Shown here in pieces: positions 1 to 7,810 of a DNA stretch of 64,000 bases (its first letter is position 1; every line of letters starts with the position of its first letter). The position numbers and the translations under genes are program-made. Below the pieces are notes generated by a model. It had not been told where the DNA came from, made no database searches, and was given only the letters and a program-made list of their open reading frames with translations. The stretch spans positions 62,001-126,000 of the forward strand of contig NZ_AWWI01000021.1 of NCBI RefSeq assembly GCF_002760615.1. The letters run 5' to 3'. The DNA comes from Puniceibacterium antarcticum (GTDB lineage Bacteria > Pseudomonadota > Alphaproteobacteria > Rhodobacterales > Rhodobacteraceae).

Positions 1-833
1 GCGATGGCCTGATCGCCATTGCTGGCGGCGCGGCGGCGATGGCCTTTACCTACCACCTGCTGATGCGCGACTTTGTGGCGCCGTCGATTTCGGAATTTCA
101 CCTCGCCAATTCCTACAAGGGCGGCGGCGGCACCAATGTCGTCAACGTCATTCTGGTCGACTTCCGGGGCTTTGACACCTTTGGTGAGATCATCGTGCTG
201 GGCATCGCCGCCATGGTCATCTTCGCCCTGACCGAGACGCTTCTGGGCGGGCCGGTGCGGGCGCGTCTGCTGAACCGTCTGCCGGACAAACCGCTGGCCG
301 GGGACCGCCATCCGCTGATGATGGTGGTGCTGACCCGGGTGATGATGCCCGTGGTTCTGATGGTCGGCGTCTACATCTTCCTGCGCGGGCACAACCTGCC
401 CGGGGGCGGCTTCATCGCCGGGCTGGTTGTCGCCATTGCGGTGGTGATGCAATACATGGCCAGCGGCTACAACTGGGCGACCGAGCGGCAGCGCTATCCG
501 TATCACGGCATCATCGGTACCGGCGTGCTGATCGCCGGGCTGACGGGCATCGGCTCCTGGCTTTCGGGCAATGAATTCCTGACCTCGGCCTTTGGCTATT
601 TCCGCATCCCCCCGATGGAGGAGTTCGAACTGGCAACAGCAGCGCTGTTCGACCTTGGCGTGTTCCTCGCGGTGTTGGGCGCCGTCATGCTGTCGCTGGA
701 AAGCTTTTCACGGCTGGCGCGCCGCGCGCATGTCGAAGAGTCGGAGTTTGCGATGGATATCGATCCAAGCCGGGATGCACCGGAAAACACGTCCGGCCGA
801 GCCGTGCCGGCCAATGATGGAAAGGGGGCCTGA
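1..833 (+). CDS. mnhA: Mnh/Mrp cation/proton antiporter, fused A/B subunit, 3' part only
   Basis: The frame is open from base 3 to the TGA at 831-833, so the gene starts upstream of the window and only about 276 C-terminal residues are visible. The visible part is strongly hydrophobic and contains an MnhB-type domain with the motif RGHNLPGGGF followed by further membrane segments, and ends in a roughly 45-residue hydrophilic tail. In alphaproteobacteria MrpA and MrpB are commonly one fused protein, and no separate mnhB lies before mnhC, which fits. The complex exchanges Na+ or K+ for protons across the inner membrane using the proton-motive force. It is followed after 2 bp by mnhC. The family assignment is firm; the transported cation cannot be told from sequence. 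Confidence 0.9.
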   Translation, partial: DGLIAIAGGAAAMAFTYHLLMRDFVAPSISEFHLANSYKGGGGTNVVNVILVDFRGFDTFGEIIVLGIAAMVIFALTETLLGGPVRARLLNRLPDKPLAGDRHPLMMVVLTRVMMPVVLMVGVYIFLRGHNLPGGGFIAGLVVAIAVVMQYMASGYNWATERQRYPYHGIIGTGVLIAGLTGIGSWLSGNEFLTSAFGYFRIPPMEEFELATAALFDLGVFLAVLGAVMLSLESFSRLARRAHVEESEFAMDIDPSRDAPENTSGRAVPANDGKGA

Positions 834-835
834 CC

Positions 836-1177
836 ATGGAACTGCTGTTTGCCTCTTCCGTTGGCCTGCTGACGGCTGCCGGACTTTACCTTGTCTTCCG
901 TCTGCGCACCTTTCCGGTGATCCTCGGCACTTCGCTGCTGACCTATGCGGTCAACCTGTTCCTGTTCGCCTCGGGCCGGCTGACTGTCGGCGCGCCACCG
1001 ATCCTGATGGACGGCGTCACACGCTACACCGACCCGCTGCCGCAGGCCCTCGTGCTGACCGCGATCGTGATTTCCTTTGGCATGACGGCTGTGGTCGTCG
1101 TGATCGCGCTGGGGGCCTATCTTGGCGCGGATGATGACCATGTGAACGACCCGAAAGAAGAGGGGGCCGATACATGA
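836..1177 (+). CDS. mnhC: Mnh/Mrp antiporter subunit C
   Basis: A 113-residue membrane protein of the NuoK-like MnhC family, with three hydrophobic segments (about residues 4-22, 28-48 and 70-95) and a hydrophilic tail. The segment VLGTSLLTYAVNLFLFASG and the PLPQALVLTAIVI stretch are typical of the family. It is a structural subunit of the multi-subunit Mrp antiporter in the inner membrane. It starts 2 bp after the A/B subunit and its stop overlaps the mnhD start by 4 bp (ATGA at 1174), so translation is probably coupled. Length matches the family. Confidence 0.92.
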   Translation: MELLFASSVGLLTAAGLYLVFRLRTFPVILGTSLLTYAVNLFLFASGRLTVGAPPILMDGVTRYTDPLPQALVLTAIVISFGMTAVVVVIALGAYLGADDDHVNDPKEEGADT

Positions 1178-2814
1178 CCCACTGGATCATTGCGCCCATC
1201 ATCCTGCCGGCGATGCTCGCGGCCTTCATCCTGCTTGTTGTACGCTTTCATCTGACCCTTGCGCGGACCTTCTCGGTGGCCGGTGTCGCGTCCCTGCTCG
1301 CCATTGCCGCGGGGCTCGCCTGGCGCGCCTCGGATGGCAGCATCGACATCTACCAGCTGGGCAACTGGTCGGCGCCCTTTGGCATCGTGCTGGTGGCGGA
1401 CCGGCTGTCGACGATGATGGTGCTGCTGACCGCCGTGCTCGCCCTCTTCGTGTTGCTTTATGCCATCGGATCGGGCTGGGACAAACGCGGCCAGCATTTC
1501 CACGCCCTGTTCCAGTTTCAGCTGATGGGCATCATGGGTGCCTTCCTCACCGGCGACCTCTTCAACCTTTTCGTGTTCTTCGAGGTGCTGCTGATCGCCT
1601 CTTACGGGCTGATGATCCATTCGGGCGGCACCCGCCGACTGCGGGCCGGCACGCAATACGTGCTCTATAACCTGCTTGGCTCGACCCTGTTCCTGTTTGC
1701 GCTCGGCGCGATCTATGCGGAAACCGGCACGCTCAACATGGCCGATCTTGCCGGCCGTGTGGCCCAGATCGATCCCGGCAATTCCACCGGTATCCGCGTC
1801 GCGGCGGTGCTGTTGCTGATGGTTTTCGCGGTCAAGGCCGCCATCGCCCCGCTGCACTTCTGGCTCCCCTCCAGCTATGCAGAGGCACCGGCCCCCGTCG
1901 CCGCCCTGTTCGGCATCATGACCAAAGTCGGCGCCTATGCGATCATCCGGGTCTACACGATGATCTTTCCGCCGGATCTGGAAACCACTTCGGGCCTCTT
2001 TGGCATGTGGTTGCTGCCCGTGGCGCTGATTGGTCTGCTGATTGGCATGACCGGCGTGCTGGGCGCGAAAAAGCTCGACCGCTTGGTCGCCTTTTCGGTG
2101 ATCGGCTCCATGGGGATGCTGATGACCTCGGTCGCGCTGTTCACCCCGGCGGGCATTTCGGCGGCGCTTTATTACGTGATCCACTCCACACTGGCGGCAG
2201 CGGCGCTGTTCCTGATCGCCGATCTGATCCGCTCGGGCCGGGGCGAGGCAGGGCTGGACCTGCGCGCCGCCCTTCCCATTCCGGGTGGTGCGATGATTGC
2301 CGCGCTGTTCTTTGTCGGGGCCATCGCCATGACCGGCCTGCCGCCGCTGTCGGGTTTCGTGGGCAAGCTGCTGATCCTGAACGCCTCTTTCGACACGCCG
2401 CTGATGTGGGTGACATGGGCGGTGATCCTTGGTTCCAGCCTGCTGGCCGTTGTCGGCTTTTCCCGCGCGGGCAGCGTGCTGTTCTGGAAATCGCACCAGC
2501 TCGCTGACCAGATCGCGGATGACTCCCTGCCTGATGATGAACAGGGGGCGCTGGAAACACGTGATCCCAAGGGGCATATCCCGGTGCTAGAGCTTGTCTC
2601 GATCGGGGCACTTCTGGCGCTTCTGGTGGCGCATACCGTGTTTGCCGGCCCGGTGACACGCTACATGGGCGCCACCACAGCGCAGCTCTTTGCGCCAGAG
2701 CCTTACATCCGCGCCGTTCTTGACGCGCCGGGCAAGGATATGTCCAGGGACGCGTATCACGCCGAAGAGGACGGTGCTGCCGAAGGCACCGCCACATCAG
2801 AGGGAGGAAACTGA
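1174..2814 (+). CDS. mnhD: Mnh/Mrp antiporter subunit D (NuoN/NuoM-like)
   Basis: A 546-residue polytopic membrane protein homologous to the antiporter-like subunits of complex I. The functional residues of MrpD are visible: a glutamate in the FFEVLL segment (residue 137) and a lysine in FAVKAAIAPLHFW (residue 221), both at the positions expected for proton-pathway residues. The C-terminal 30 residues are acidic and hydrophilic. It is the main ion-translocating subunit together with MrpA. It overlaps mnhC by 4 bp and is followed after 2 bp by mnhE. Length and motif positions agree with the family, so the call is firm. Confidence 0.95.
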   Translation: MTHWIIAPIILPAMLAAFILLVVRFHLTLARTFSVAGVASLLAIAAGLAWRASDGSIDIYQLGNWSAPFGIVLVADRLSTMMVLLTAVLALFVLLYAIGSGWDKRGQHFHALFQFQLMGIMGAFLTGDLFNLFVFFEVLLIASYGLMIHSGGTRRLRAGTQYVLYNLLGSTLFLFALGAIYAETGTLNMADLAGRVAQIDPGNSTGIRVAAVLLLMVFAVKAAIAPLHFWLPSSYAEAPAPVAALFGIMTKVGAYAIIRVYTMIFPPDLETTSGLFGMWLLPVALIGLLIGMTGVLGAKKLDRLVAFSVIGSMGMLMTSVALFTPAGISAALYYVIHSTLAAAALFLIADLIRSGRGEAGLDLRAALPIPGGAMIAALFFVGAIAMTGLPPLSGFVGKLLILNASFDTPLMWVTWAVILGSSLLAVVGFSRAGSVLFWKSHQLADQIADDSLPDDEQGALETRDPKGHIPVLELVSIGALLALLVAHTVFAGPVTRYMGATTAQLFAPEPYIRAVLDAPGKDMSRDAYHAEEDGAAEGTATSEGGN

Positions 2815-2816
2815 CC

Positions 2817-3317
2817 ATGCAACGGGCGAGACGCTCCATACTCCCGCATCCCTTCCTGACCTTTGTGCTGATCGTGGTCTGGTGCCTGCTGGCGGGCGGC
2901 ATTTCCCTGGGCACGGTCGTCTTTGGCACCATTTTGGGCCTGTTGATCCCGCAGGTGACGGCGGCCTACTGGCCCGACGCCCCCAGACGCGTGCACCCGG
3001 TCAAGATCACGCTCTATGTGCTGCTTGTGCTCTGGGACATCCTCATCGCGAATATCGAGGTGGCTTGGATCGTGTTGACCAAGAAAAATCGCGACATGCG
3101 CTCGATCTGGGTGACCATCCCGCTCGAGCTGCGCACGCCCGAGGCGATTGCCATCCTTGCAGGCACCATCACCCTGACCCCCGGCACCGTGACGGCAGAC
3201 ATGTCCGACGAAGGTCACTGCCTGCTGATTCACGCGCTGAACGCTGATGACGCAGACGCCGTGCGGGATGACATCAAGAACCGTTACGAACGTCGGCTCA
3301 AGGAGATTTTCGAATGA
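2817..3317 (+). CDS. mnhE: Mnh/Mrp antiporter subunit E
   Basis: A 166-residue protein with two N-terminal hydrophobic segments (about residues 13-45 and 62-85) followed by a soluble alpha/beta region containing the MnhE signatures IPLELRTPEAIAILAGTIT and LTPGTVTAD. It is a small subunit of the Mrp antiporter thought to stabilise the complex. It sits 2 bp after mnhD, and its TGA overlaps the mnhF ATG by 4 bp (3314-3317). The basic stretch near the start (MQRARRS) suggests an N-in orientation. Confidence 0.93.
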   Translation: MQRARRSILPHPFLTFVLIVVWCLLAGGISLGTVVFGTILGLLIPQVTAAYWPDAPRRVHPVKITLYVLLVLWDILIANIEVAWIVLTKKNRDMRSIWVTIPLELRTPEAIAILAGTITLTPGTVTADMSDEGHCLLIHALNADDADAVRDDIKNRYERRLKEIFE

Positions 3318-3601
3318 TCGCCCCTGACAGGCTCTATGATCTCGCCCTTGTCTTCGCCTTTTGCGCCGTGTCGCTGGCACAGCTTCTGGCCATGGTCCGG
3401 CTGGTGATCGGCCCGGATGTCACCGACCGCATCCTTGCGCTCGACACGATGGTTGTCGATGCCATCGGCCTGATCGTGCTGCTGGGCATCGCCCAGGGGA
3501 CAGAGATCTATTTCGAGGCCGCGCTGATCTTTGCCATGCTCGGCTTTGTCTCCACCGTCGCCTATGCGCGCTTCATCCTGCGGGGGGACATCATCGAATG
3601 A
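3314..3601 (+). CDS. mnhF: Mnh/Mrp antiporter subunit F
   Basis: A 95-residue protein with three predicted transmembrane helices and the MnhF signature VIGPDVTDRILALDTM. It is a small membrane subunit of the Mrp antiporter; subunit F of related systems has been linked to bile-salt or Na+ efflux, but no such specificity can be read here. It overlaps both mnhE upstream and mnhG downstream by 4 bp (ATGA), which is the classical order and spacing of this operon. Length is typical. Confidence 0.93.
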   Translation: MIAPDRLYDLALVFAFCAVSLAQLLAMVRLVIGPDVTDRILALDTMVVDAIGLIVLLGIAQGTEIYFEAALIFAMLGFVSTVAYARFILRGDIIE

Positions 3602-3990
3602 CACTCACCGATCTGATCGAAATCGTCATTGCCGTCGCGCTGGTCATCGGCGCGGTCTTCACCCTTATCGGCTCTGTCGGCCTGATGAAACTCGACACCG
3701 CAATGAAACGCATGCACGCCCCGACCAAGGCGGCAACACTGGGCATCGGCGCGCTTCTCATGGCCTCGATGATCCATTCCTTCGCCTTTGGCAGCGGCTC
3801 GCTGAAAGAAGTGCTGATCATGGCCTTCCTTTTCGTAACAGCCCCCATTTCGGCCAATTTCATTGCCAAGGTGGCGATCCACCGCGGTCAGGACGTGCCG
3901 CCGCCGTCACCGCCCAATGATCAGACCTGGTCCACCCTCAACCCGCTGGACGAAGCCATTGACGATCCAGAGTTGCCGACAAGGTCCTGA
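3598..3990 (+). CDS. mnhG: Mnh/Mrp antiporter subunit G
   Basis: A 130-residue protein; the start chosen is the ATG at 3598, which overlaps the mnhF stop. It has three hydrophobic segments and the family motif GLMKLDTAMKRMHAPTKAAT, then a proline-rich acidic tail of about 35 residues. It is the last gene of the antiporter operon. After it a 116-bp gap separates the operon from soeA. The same frame is open further upstream over mnhF, but the longer version lacks the MnhG N-terminus and is rejected. Confidence 0.93.
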   Translation: MTLTDLIEIVIAVALVIGAVFTLIGSVGLMKLDTAMKRMHAPTKAATLGIGALLMASMIHSFAFGSGSLKEVLIMAFLFVTAPISANFIAKVAIHRGQDVPPPSPPNDQTWSTLNPLDEAIDDPELPTRS

Positions 3991-4106
3991 CCTCTGGCCG
4001 GTCGCCTGGGCGCGGCTTTGCCGGGACATCCTGTTTTCGCAGAAAATTCTGGCCCCTTTCGCCGTGATCCCCTAGCGTCACGGCACAGGTATCACGAAGG
4101 CGCCGC

Positions 4107-6935
4107 ATGGCCCGGACACAGCCACAGATCGACACATCACCAAAGGTTTCGGACCAGGTCCGCAAGACCACCTGTTACATGTGCGCCTGCCGCTGCGGCA
4201 TTGACGTCCACCTGAAGGCTGGCAAGGTCGCCTATATCGAAGGCAACCGCGATCATCCCATCAACAAGGGCGTGCTCTGTGCCAAGGGCTCTGCCGGCAT
4301 CCTGCAGCACAACGCGCCCTCCCGCCTGCGCGCGCCCCTGCGCCGCACCGGCCCGCGCGGCTCGGGTGAGTTCGAGGAAATCTCCTGGGACGAGGCGCTG
4401 AAAACAGCTGTCAGCTGGCTCAAACCCATCCGCGAAACCGCGCCGGAAAAGCTCGCCTTTTTCACCGGGCGCGACCAGTCGCAAAGCTTTACCAGCTTCT
4501 GGGCGCAGCAGTTCGGCACCCCCAACTACGCGGCGCACGGCGGGTTCTGCTCGGTCAACATGGCCACCGCCGGCATCTACACCATGGGCGGCGCCTTCTG
4601 GGAATTCGGCGCGGCCGACTGGGACCATACCAAACTTTTCATGCTCTTCGGCGTGGCCGAGGATCACGACAGCAACCCGATCAAGATGGGGCTGGGCCGG
4701 CTCAAGGAACGCGGCGCCAAGGTGATCGGCGTCAACCCCATCCGCACCGGTTATAACGCCATCGCCGATGAATGGGTCGGCATCACGCCGGGCACCGACG
4801 GGCTGTTCATCCTCGCGCTGGTGCATGAACTGCTCAAGGCCGGGCAGATCGACCTCGATTACCTGTCGCGCTACACCAACGCGCCGGTCTTGCTGAACTC
4901 TGACGCGAAATCCCCCGATTTTGGCCTGTTCCTGCGGGATGAAGACGGCACGCCGCTGGTCATTGACCGCAACACCGGCAAGCCTGCCGCCTTTGATCAA
5001 CCCGGCATCCGCCCCGACCTTGCCGGCCGGCACCGCCATGCCGGCGTGACCCACCGCCCGGTCATGCACCTGATCGCGGAACGTTACCTCGACCCGTCCT
5101 ACAGCCCCGACGCTGTCGAGACCCGCTGCGGCATCCCCGCCGCCCGCATCCGCCGCATCGCCGCTGAACTGGCGCAGACCGCCTTTGGCGAACCGGTAAT
5201 CCTCGACCGCCCCTGGACCGATTTCCGCGGCGAACACCACGCTCAGATGATCGGCCGCCCTGTCAGCTTTCACGCCATGCGCGGGGTTTCCGCCCATTCC
5301 AACGGGTTCCAGACCGCCCGCGCCCTGCATGTGCTGCAGATCCTGCTCGGATCGGTCGAAACCCCCGGCGGTTTCCGCTTCAAACCACCCTATCCCAAAC
5401 CGGCCACGGCGCATCCAAAGCCCCATTGCAAGACCACCGCCAATGCCCCGCTTGACGGCCCGCATCTGGGGTTCGTGCAAGGCCCCGAGGATCTGGCGCT
5501 GAAGGAAGACGGCACCCCGGCTCGCATCGACAAGGCGTTCACGTGGGAAAACCCGATGTCCTCCCATGGGCTGATGCACATGGTCATCTCGAACGCCCAT
5601 GCCGGCGATCCCTACCGGATCGACACGCTGTTCCTCTACATGGCAAACATGGCGTGGAATTCGTCGATGAACACGCGCGGCGTGATGGAGATGCTGACCG
5701 ACACGCAAGAGGATGGAACCTACAAGATCCCCCACATCCTCTATTCCGACGCCTACAGTTCGGAAATGGTGGCCTATGCTGATCTGATCCTGCCTGACAC
5801 GACCTACCTTGAACGGCACGACTGCATCTCGCTGCTCGACCGGCCCATATCGGAACCGGACGCCGCCGCAGATGCCATCCGCTGGCCGGTGGTAGAGCCC
5901 GACCGCGATGTGCGCGGCTTTCAGTCGGTGCTCTGCGATCTGGGTCACCGTCTGGCCCTGCCGGGCTTCACCAATGCGGATGGCACAGCGACCTATGCAG
6001 ATTACGCTGACTACATCATCAACCACATGCGCAAACCCGGCATCGGCCCGCTGGTCGGCTTTCGCATGGGCGATACCGGCCTGAAAAATGGCCGGGGAGA
6101 GCCGAACGCCGCGCAGATCGACAGCTATATCGCAAACGGCGGCTTTTTCACCATGCACGTCCCCGAAGAGGCCAGTTATTTCAAACCCTGGAACACTGCC
6201 TATCAGGACTGGGCGGTGTCCATGGGCTTCTACGACAAACCGGAACCCTACCTCTTTCAGCTCTACGTCGAACCGCTGCGCAAATTCCAACTCGCGGCAC
6301 TGGGGCACGGCGACCGCCAGCCGCCCGACCACCTGCGCGGGCGCATCCAGCTGACCTTCGATCCCCTGCCGATCTGGTATCCGCCGTTGTCGGATGGTCA
6401 CGAGGATCCCGTGGAATTCCCGGTCCACGCGCTGACGCAGCGCCCCATGGCGATGTACCATTCCTGGGGATCGCAAAACGCCTGGCTGCGTCAGATTCAC
6501 GGCCACAATCCGCTCTATCTGCCAACGAAGCTGATGGTCCGGCACAGACTGAAAGACGGCGATTGGGTCCGCGTCACCTCCAGCCACGGCGAAATCACCG
6601 TGCCCTGCGCCCATATGGCGGCGCTGAACGAAAACACAGTCTGGACCTGGAACGCGATCGGCAAACGCAAGGGCGCCTGGGCGCTGGACAAGGACGCGCC
6701 CGAGGCTACCAAGGGCTTTCTTCTGAACCACCTGATTCACGAGCTGTTGCCCCCCAAGGGCGACGGGTTGCGATGGGCCAATTCGGACCCGATCACCGGT
6801 CAGGCCGCCTGGTTCGACCTGCGCGTGAAGATCGAGAAATCCGTGGCGCCGGACGAATCCCAGCCGGTCACCTCCCCGCAGGCCTCGCCGGTCCCGGCAG
6901 CACCCAAATCCCTGCGCTGGAAGGTCGGCCTATGA
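4107..6935 (+). CDS. soeA: Sulfite dehydrogenase molybdopterin subunit SoeA
   Basis: A 942-residue molybdopterin oxidoreductase of the DMSO reductase family. Near the N-terminus it has the [4Fe-4S] motif C23-x2-C26-x3-C30-x27-C58, then the molybdopterin-binding domains and a C-terminal MGD-binding domain. Cys148 in GGFCSVN is a plausible Mo ligand. No Tat signal is visible at the N-terminus, consistent with the cytoplasmic-facing SoeABC enzyme that oxidises sulfite to sulfate and feeds electrons to the quinone pool. Together with the FeS subunit and the DmsC-like anchor downstream, the architecture matches SoeABC. A polysulfide, DMSO or formate enzyme of the same superfamily is the alternative, but those usually have a Tat signal or different partners. 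The stop overlaps the ATG of a 44-codon ORF at 6932. Confidence 0.85.
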   Translation: MARTQPQIDTSPKVSDQVRKTTCYMCACRCGIDVHLKAGKVAYIEGNRDHPINKGVLCAKGSAGILQHNAPSRLRAPLRRTGPRGSGEFEEISWDEALKTAVSWLKPIRETAPEKLAFFTGRDQSQSFTSFWAQQFGTPNYAAHGGFCSVNMATAGIYTMGGAFWEFGAADWDHTKLFMLFGVAEDHDSNPIKMGLGRLKERGAKVIGVNPIRTGYNAIADEWVGITPGTDGLFILALVHELLKAGQIDLDYLSRYTNAPVLLNSDAKSPDFGLFLRDEDGTPLVIDRNTGKPAAFDQPGIRPDLAGRHRHAGVTHRPVMHLIAERYLDPSYSPDAVETRCGIPAARIRRIAAELAQTAFGEPVILDRPWTDFRGEHHAQMIGRPVSFHAMRGVSAHSNGFQTARALHVLQILLGSVETPGGFRFKPPYPKPATAHPKPHCKTTANAPLDGPHLGFVQGPEDLALKEDGTPARIDKAFTWENPMSSHGLMHMVISNAHAGDPYRIDTLFLYMANMAWNSSMNTRGVMEMLTDTQEDGTYKIPHILYSDAYSSEMVAYADLILPDTTYLERHDCISLLDRPISEPDAAADAIRWPVVEPDRDVRGFQSVLCDLGHRLALPGFTNADGTATYADYADYIINHMRKPGIGPLVGFRMGDTGLKNGRGEPNAAQIDSYIANGGFFTMHVPEEASYFKPWNTAYQDWAVSMGFYDKPEPYLFQLYVEPLRKFQLAALGHGDRQPPDHLRGRIQLTFDPLPIWYPPLSDGHEDPVEFPVHALTQRPMAMYHSWGSQNAWLRQIHGHNPLYLPTKLMVRHRLKDGDWVRVTSSHGEITVPCAHMAALNENTVWTWNAIGKRKGAWALDKDAPEATKGFLLNHLIHELLPPKGDGLRWANSDPITGQAAWFDLRVKIEKSVAPDESQPVTSPQASPVPAAPKSLRWKVGL
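6919..6931 (+). promoter_or_regulatory. Strong Shine-Dalgarno at the 3' end of soeA, now serving a small ORF
   Basis: GGAAGG at 6919-6924 lies 7 nt before the ATG at 6932, which overlaps the soeA stop as ATGA. This is the arrangement expected for the second gene of an operon. It opens the 44-codon ORF and not soeB, whose own ATG at 7063 has no recognisable Shine-Dalgarno. Confidence 0.6.
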
Positions 6936-7066
6936 GCACCCAAAACTTTTCTAAAAAGTTTTGCCAAAAGTCTTTCCAAGACTTTTGGGGCCCGCCGCCC
7001 GGGTCCACACCGCTGCCATACGAAAACCATACCCTTTCCATACGCTTTCCAGACAGCCCGAAATGA
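6932..7066 (+). CDS. Small 44-residue ORF linking soeA and soeB, repeat-derived
   Basis: An ORF of 45 codons starts with ATGA overlapping the soeA stop and ends with TGA overlapping the soeB ATG as ATGA, so both junctions are translationally coupled. It has a good Shine-Dalgarno (GGAAGG, 7 nt upstream). Its sequence begins MSTQNFSKKF and is encoded almost entirely by intergenic-type repeat DNA: two abutting hairpins (6941-6988) and an 11-bp-period heptamer array (7005-7055). I recognise no domain. The likely reading is that a mobile or spreading repeat inserted at the original soeB start and the resulting ORF survived because it carries ribosomes to soeB. Whether a stable peptide is made is unknown. 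Confidence 0.45.
   Translation: MSTQNFSKKFCQKSFQDFWGPPPGSTPLPYENHTLSIRFPDSPK
6941..6988. repeat. Two abutting perfect hairpins (palindromic repeat)
   Basis: Hairpin 1 is 6941-6963 with arms CAAAACTTTT / AAAAGTTTTG and loop CTA. Hairpin 2 follows with no gap at 6964-6988, arms CCAAAAGTCTT / AAGACTTTTGG and loop TCC. Both stems are perfect (10 and 11 bp). They lie inside the soe operon and resemble dispersed palindromic repeats of Rhodobacteraceae, though I cannot count genomic copies from here. Confidence 0.85.
7005..7055 (-). repeat. 11-bp-period heptamer array, copy 1 (five units)
   Basis: Read on the + strand, units start at 7005, 7016, 7027, 7038 and 7049: CCACACC, CCATACG, CCATACC, CCATACG, CCAGACA, separated by 4-nt spacers. 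On the - strand the consensus is CGTATGG. The period is exactly 11 bp, close to one helical turn. A second five-unit array with the same period and length lies at 58317-58367. The array ends 7 bp before the soeB start codon. Confidence 0.8.
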
Positions 7067-7809
7067 CCGATCTGCCCAAATCCACCACCCGCAAGCTCGG
7101 CCTCGTGATCGACCTCGATACCTGTGTCGGCTGTCATGCCTGCGTCATTTCCTGCAAGGGTTGGAACACAGAAAATGACGGCGCGCCCCTGTCGGATCAG
7201 GACCCTTATGGCGCAGACCCATCCGGCACATTCCTCAATCGTGTGCATTCCTACGAGGTCCAGCCAGACACAGGTCCGGCCCAGCTTGTCCACTTTCCAA
7301 AGTCTTGTTTGCATTGCGAAAATGCCCCCTGCGTCACGGTCTGTCCCACGGGGGCCAGCTACAAGCGTGTCGAGGATGGCATCGTTCTGGTCAACGAAAA
7401 GGACTGCATCGGCTGTGGTCTCTGCGCCTGGGCCTGCCCCTACGGCGCACGCGAACTGGACGCCGCCGCAGGCGTGATGAAGAAATGCACCCTCTGCGTC
7501 GACCGCATCTACAACGAAAACCTGCCCGAAGAAGATCGCACCCCCGCCTGCGTGCGCACCTGCCCCTCGAACGCGCGCCATTTCGGGGATTTCTCTGACC
7601 CGGAAAGCCACGTTTCTCAACTGGTTAGGGACCGCGGCGGCATGGATCTCATGCCCGAACAGGGCACGCTGCCGGTCAATAAATACCTGCCGCCTCGGCC
7701 CAAGGATGACTGGGCGGATAGCTCCGTTCTTGCCCCGTTCCTGACTCCGGTGGCTGACGAACCGCGCGGTTTCCTCGGCTGGCTGGATAAGGCTCTGGAC
7801 AAGATCTGA
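7063..7809 (+). CDS. soeB: Sulfite dehydrogenase iron-sulfur subunit SoeB
   Basis: A 248-residue ferredoxin-like protein with four cysteine clusters for [4Fe-4S] centres: C21-x2-C24-x2-C27-x3-C31, the SCLHCENAPCVTVCP region, CIGCGLCAWACP, and CTLC followed by CVRTCP. It would pass electrons from SoeA to the membrane anchor SoeC. The ATG at 7063 is chosen because homologues begin near MTDLPK; a longer TTG-started version would add 34 residues encoded by repeat DNA and is rejected. The start overlaps the stop of the upstream 44-codon ORF (ATGA) and lacks a good Shine-Dalgarno of its own, so it is probably translated by coupling. soeC follows after 1 bp. Confidence 0.92.
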   Translation: MTDLPKSTTRKLGLVIDLDTCVGCHACVISCKGWNTENDGAPLSDQDPYGADPSGTFLNRVHSYEVQPDTGPAQLVHFPKSCLHCENAPCVTVCPTGASYKRVEDGIVLVNEKDCIGCGLCAWACPYGARELDAAAGVMKKCTLCVDRIYNENLPEEDRTPACVRTCPSNARHFGDFSDPESHVSQLVRDRGGMDLMPEQGTLPVNKYLPPRPKDDWADSSVLAPFLTPVADEPRGFLGWLDKALDKI

Positions 7810-7810
7810 C

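Noticed and set aside
4137-6740. Very long open frame antisense to soeA
   Set aside because: Its composition is the mirror of a GC-rich coding strand and it shows no domain, while the + strand has full molybdopterin-enzyme motifs.
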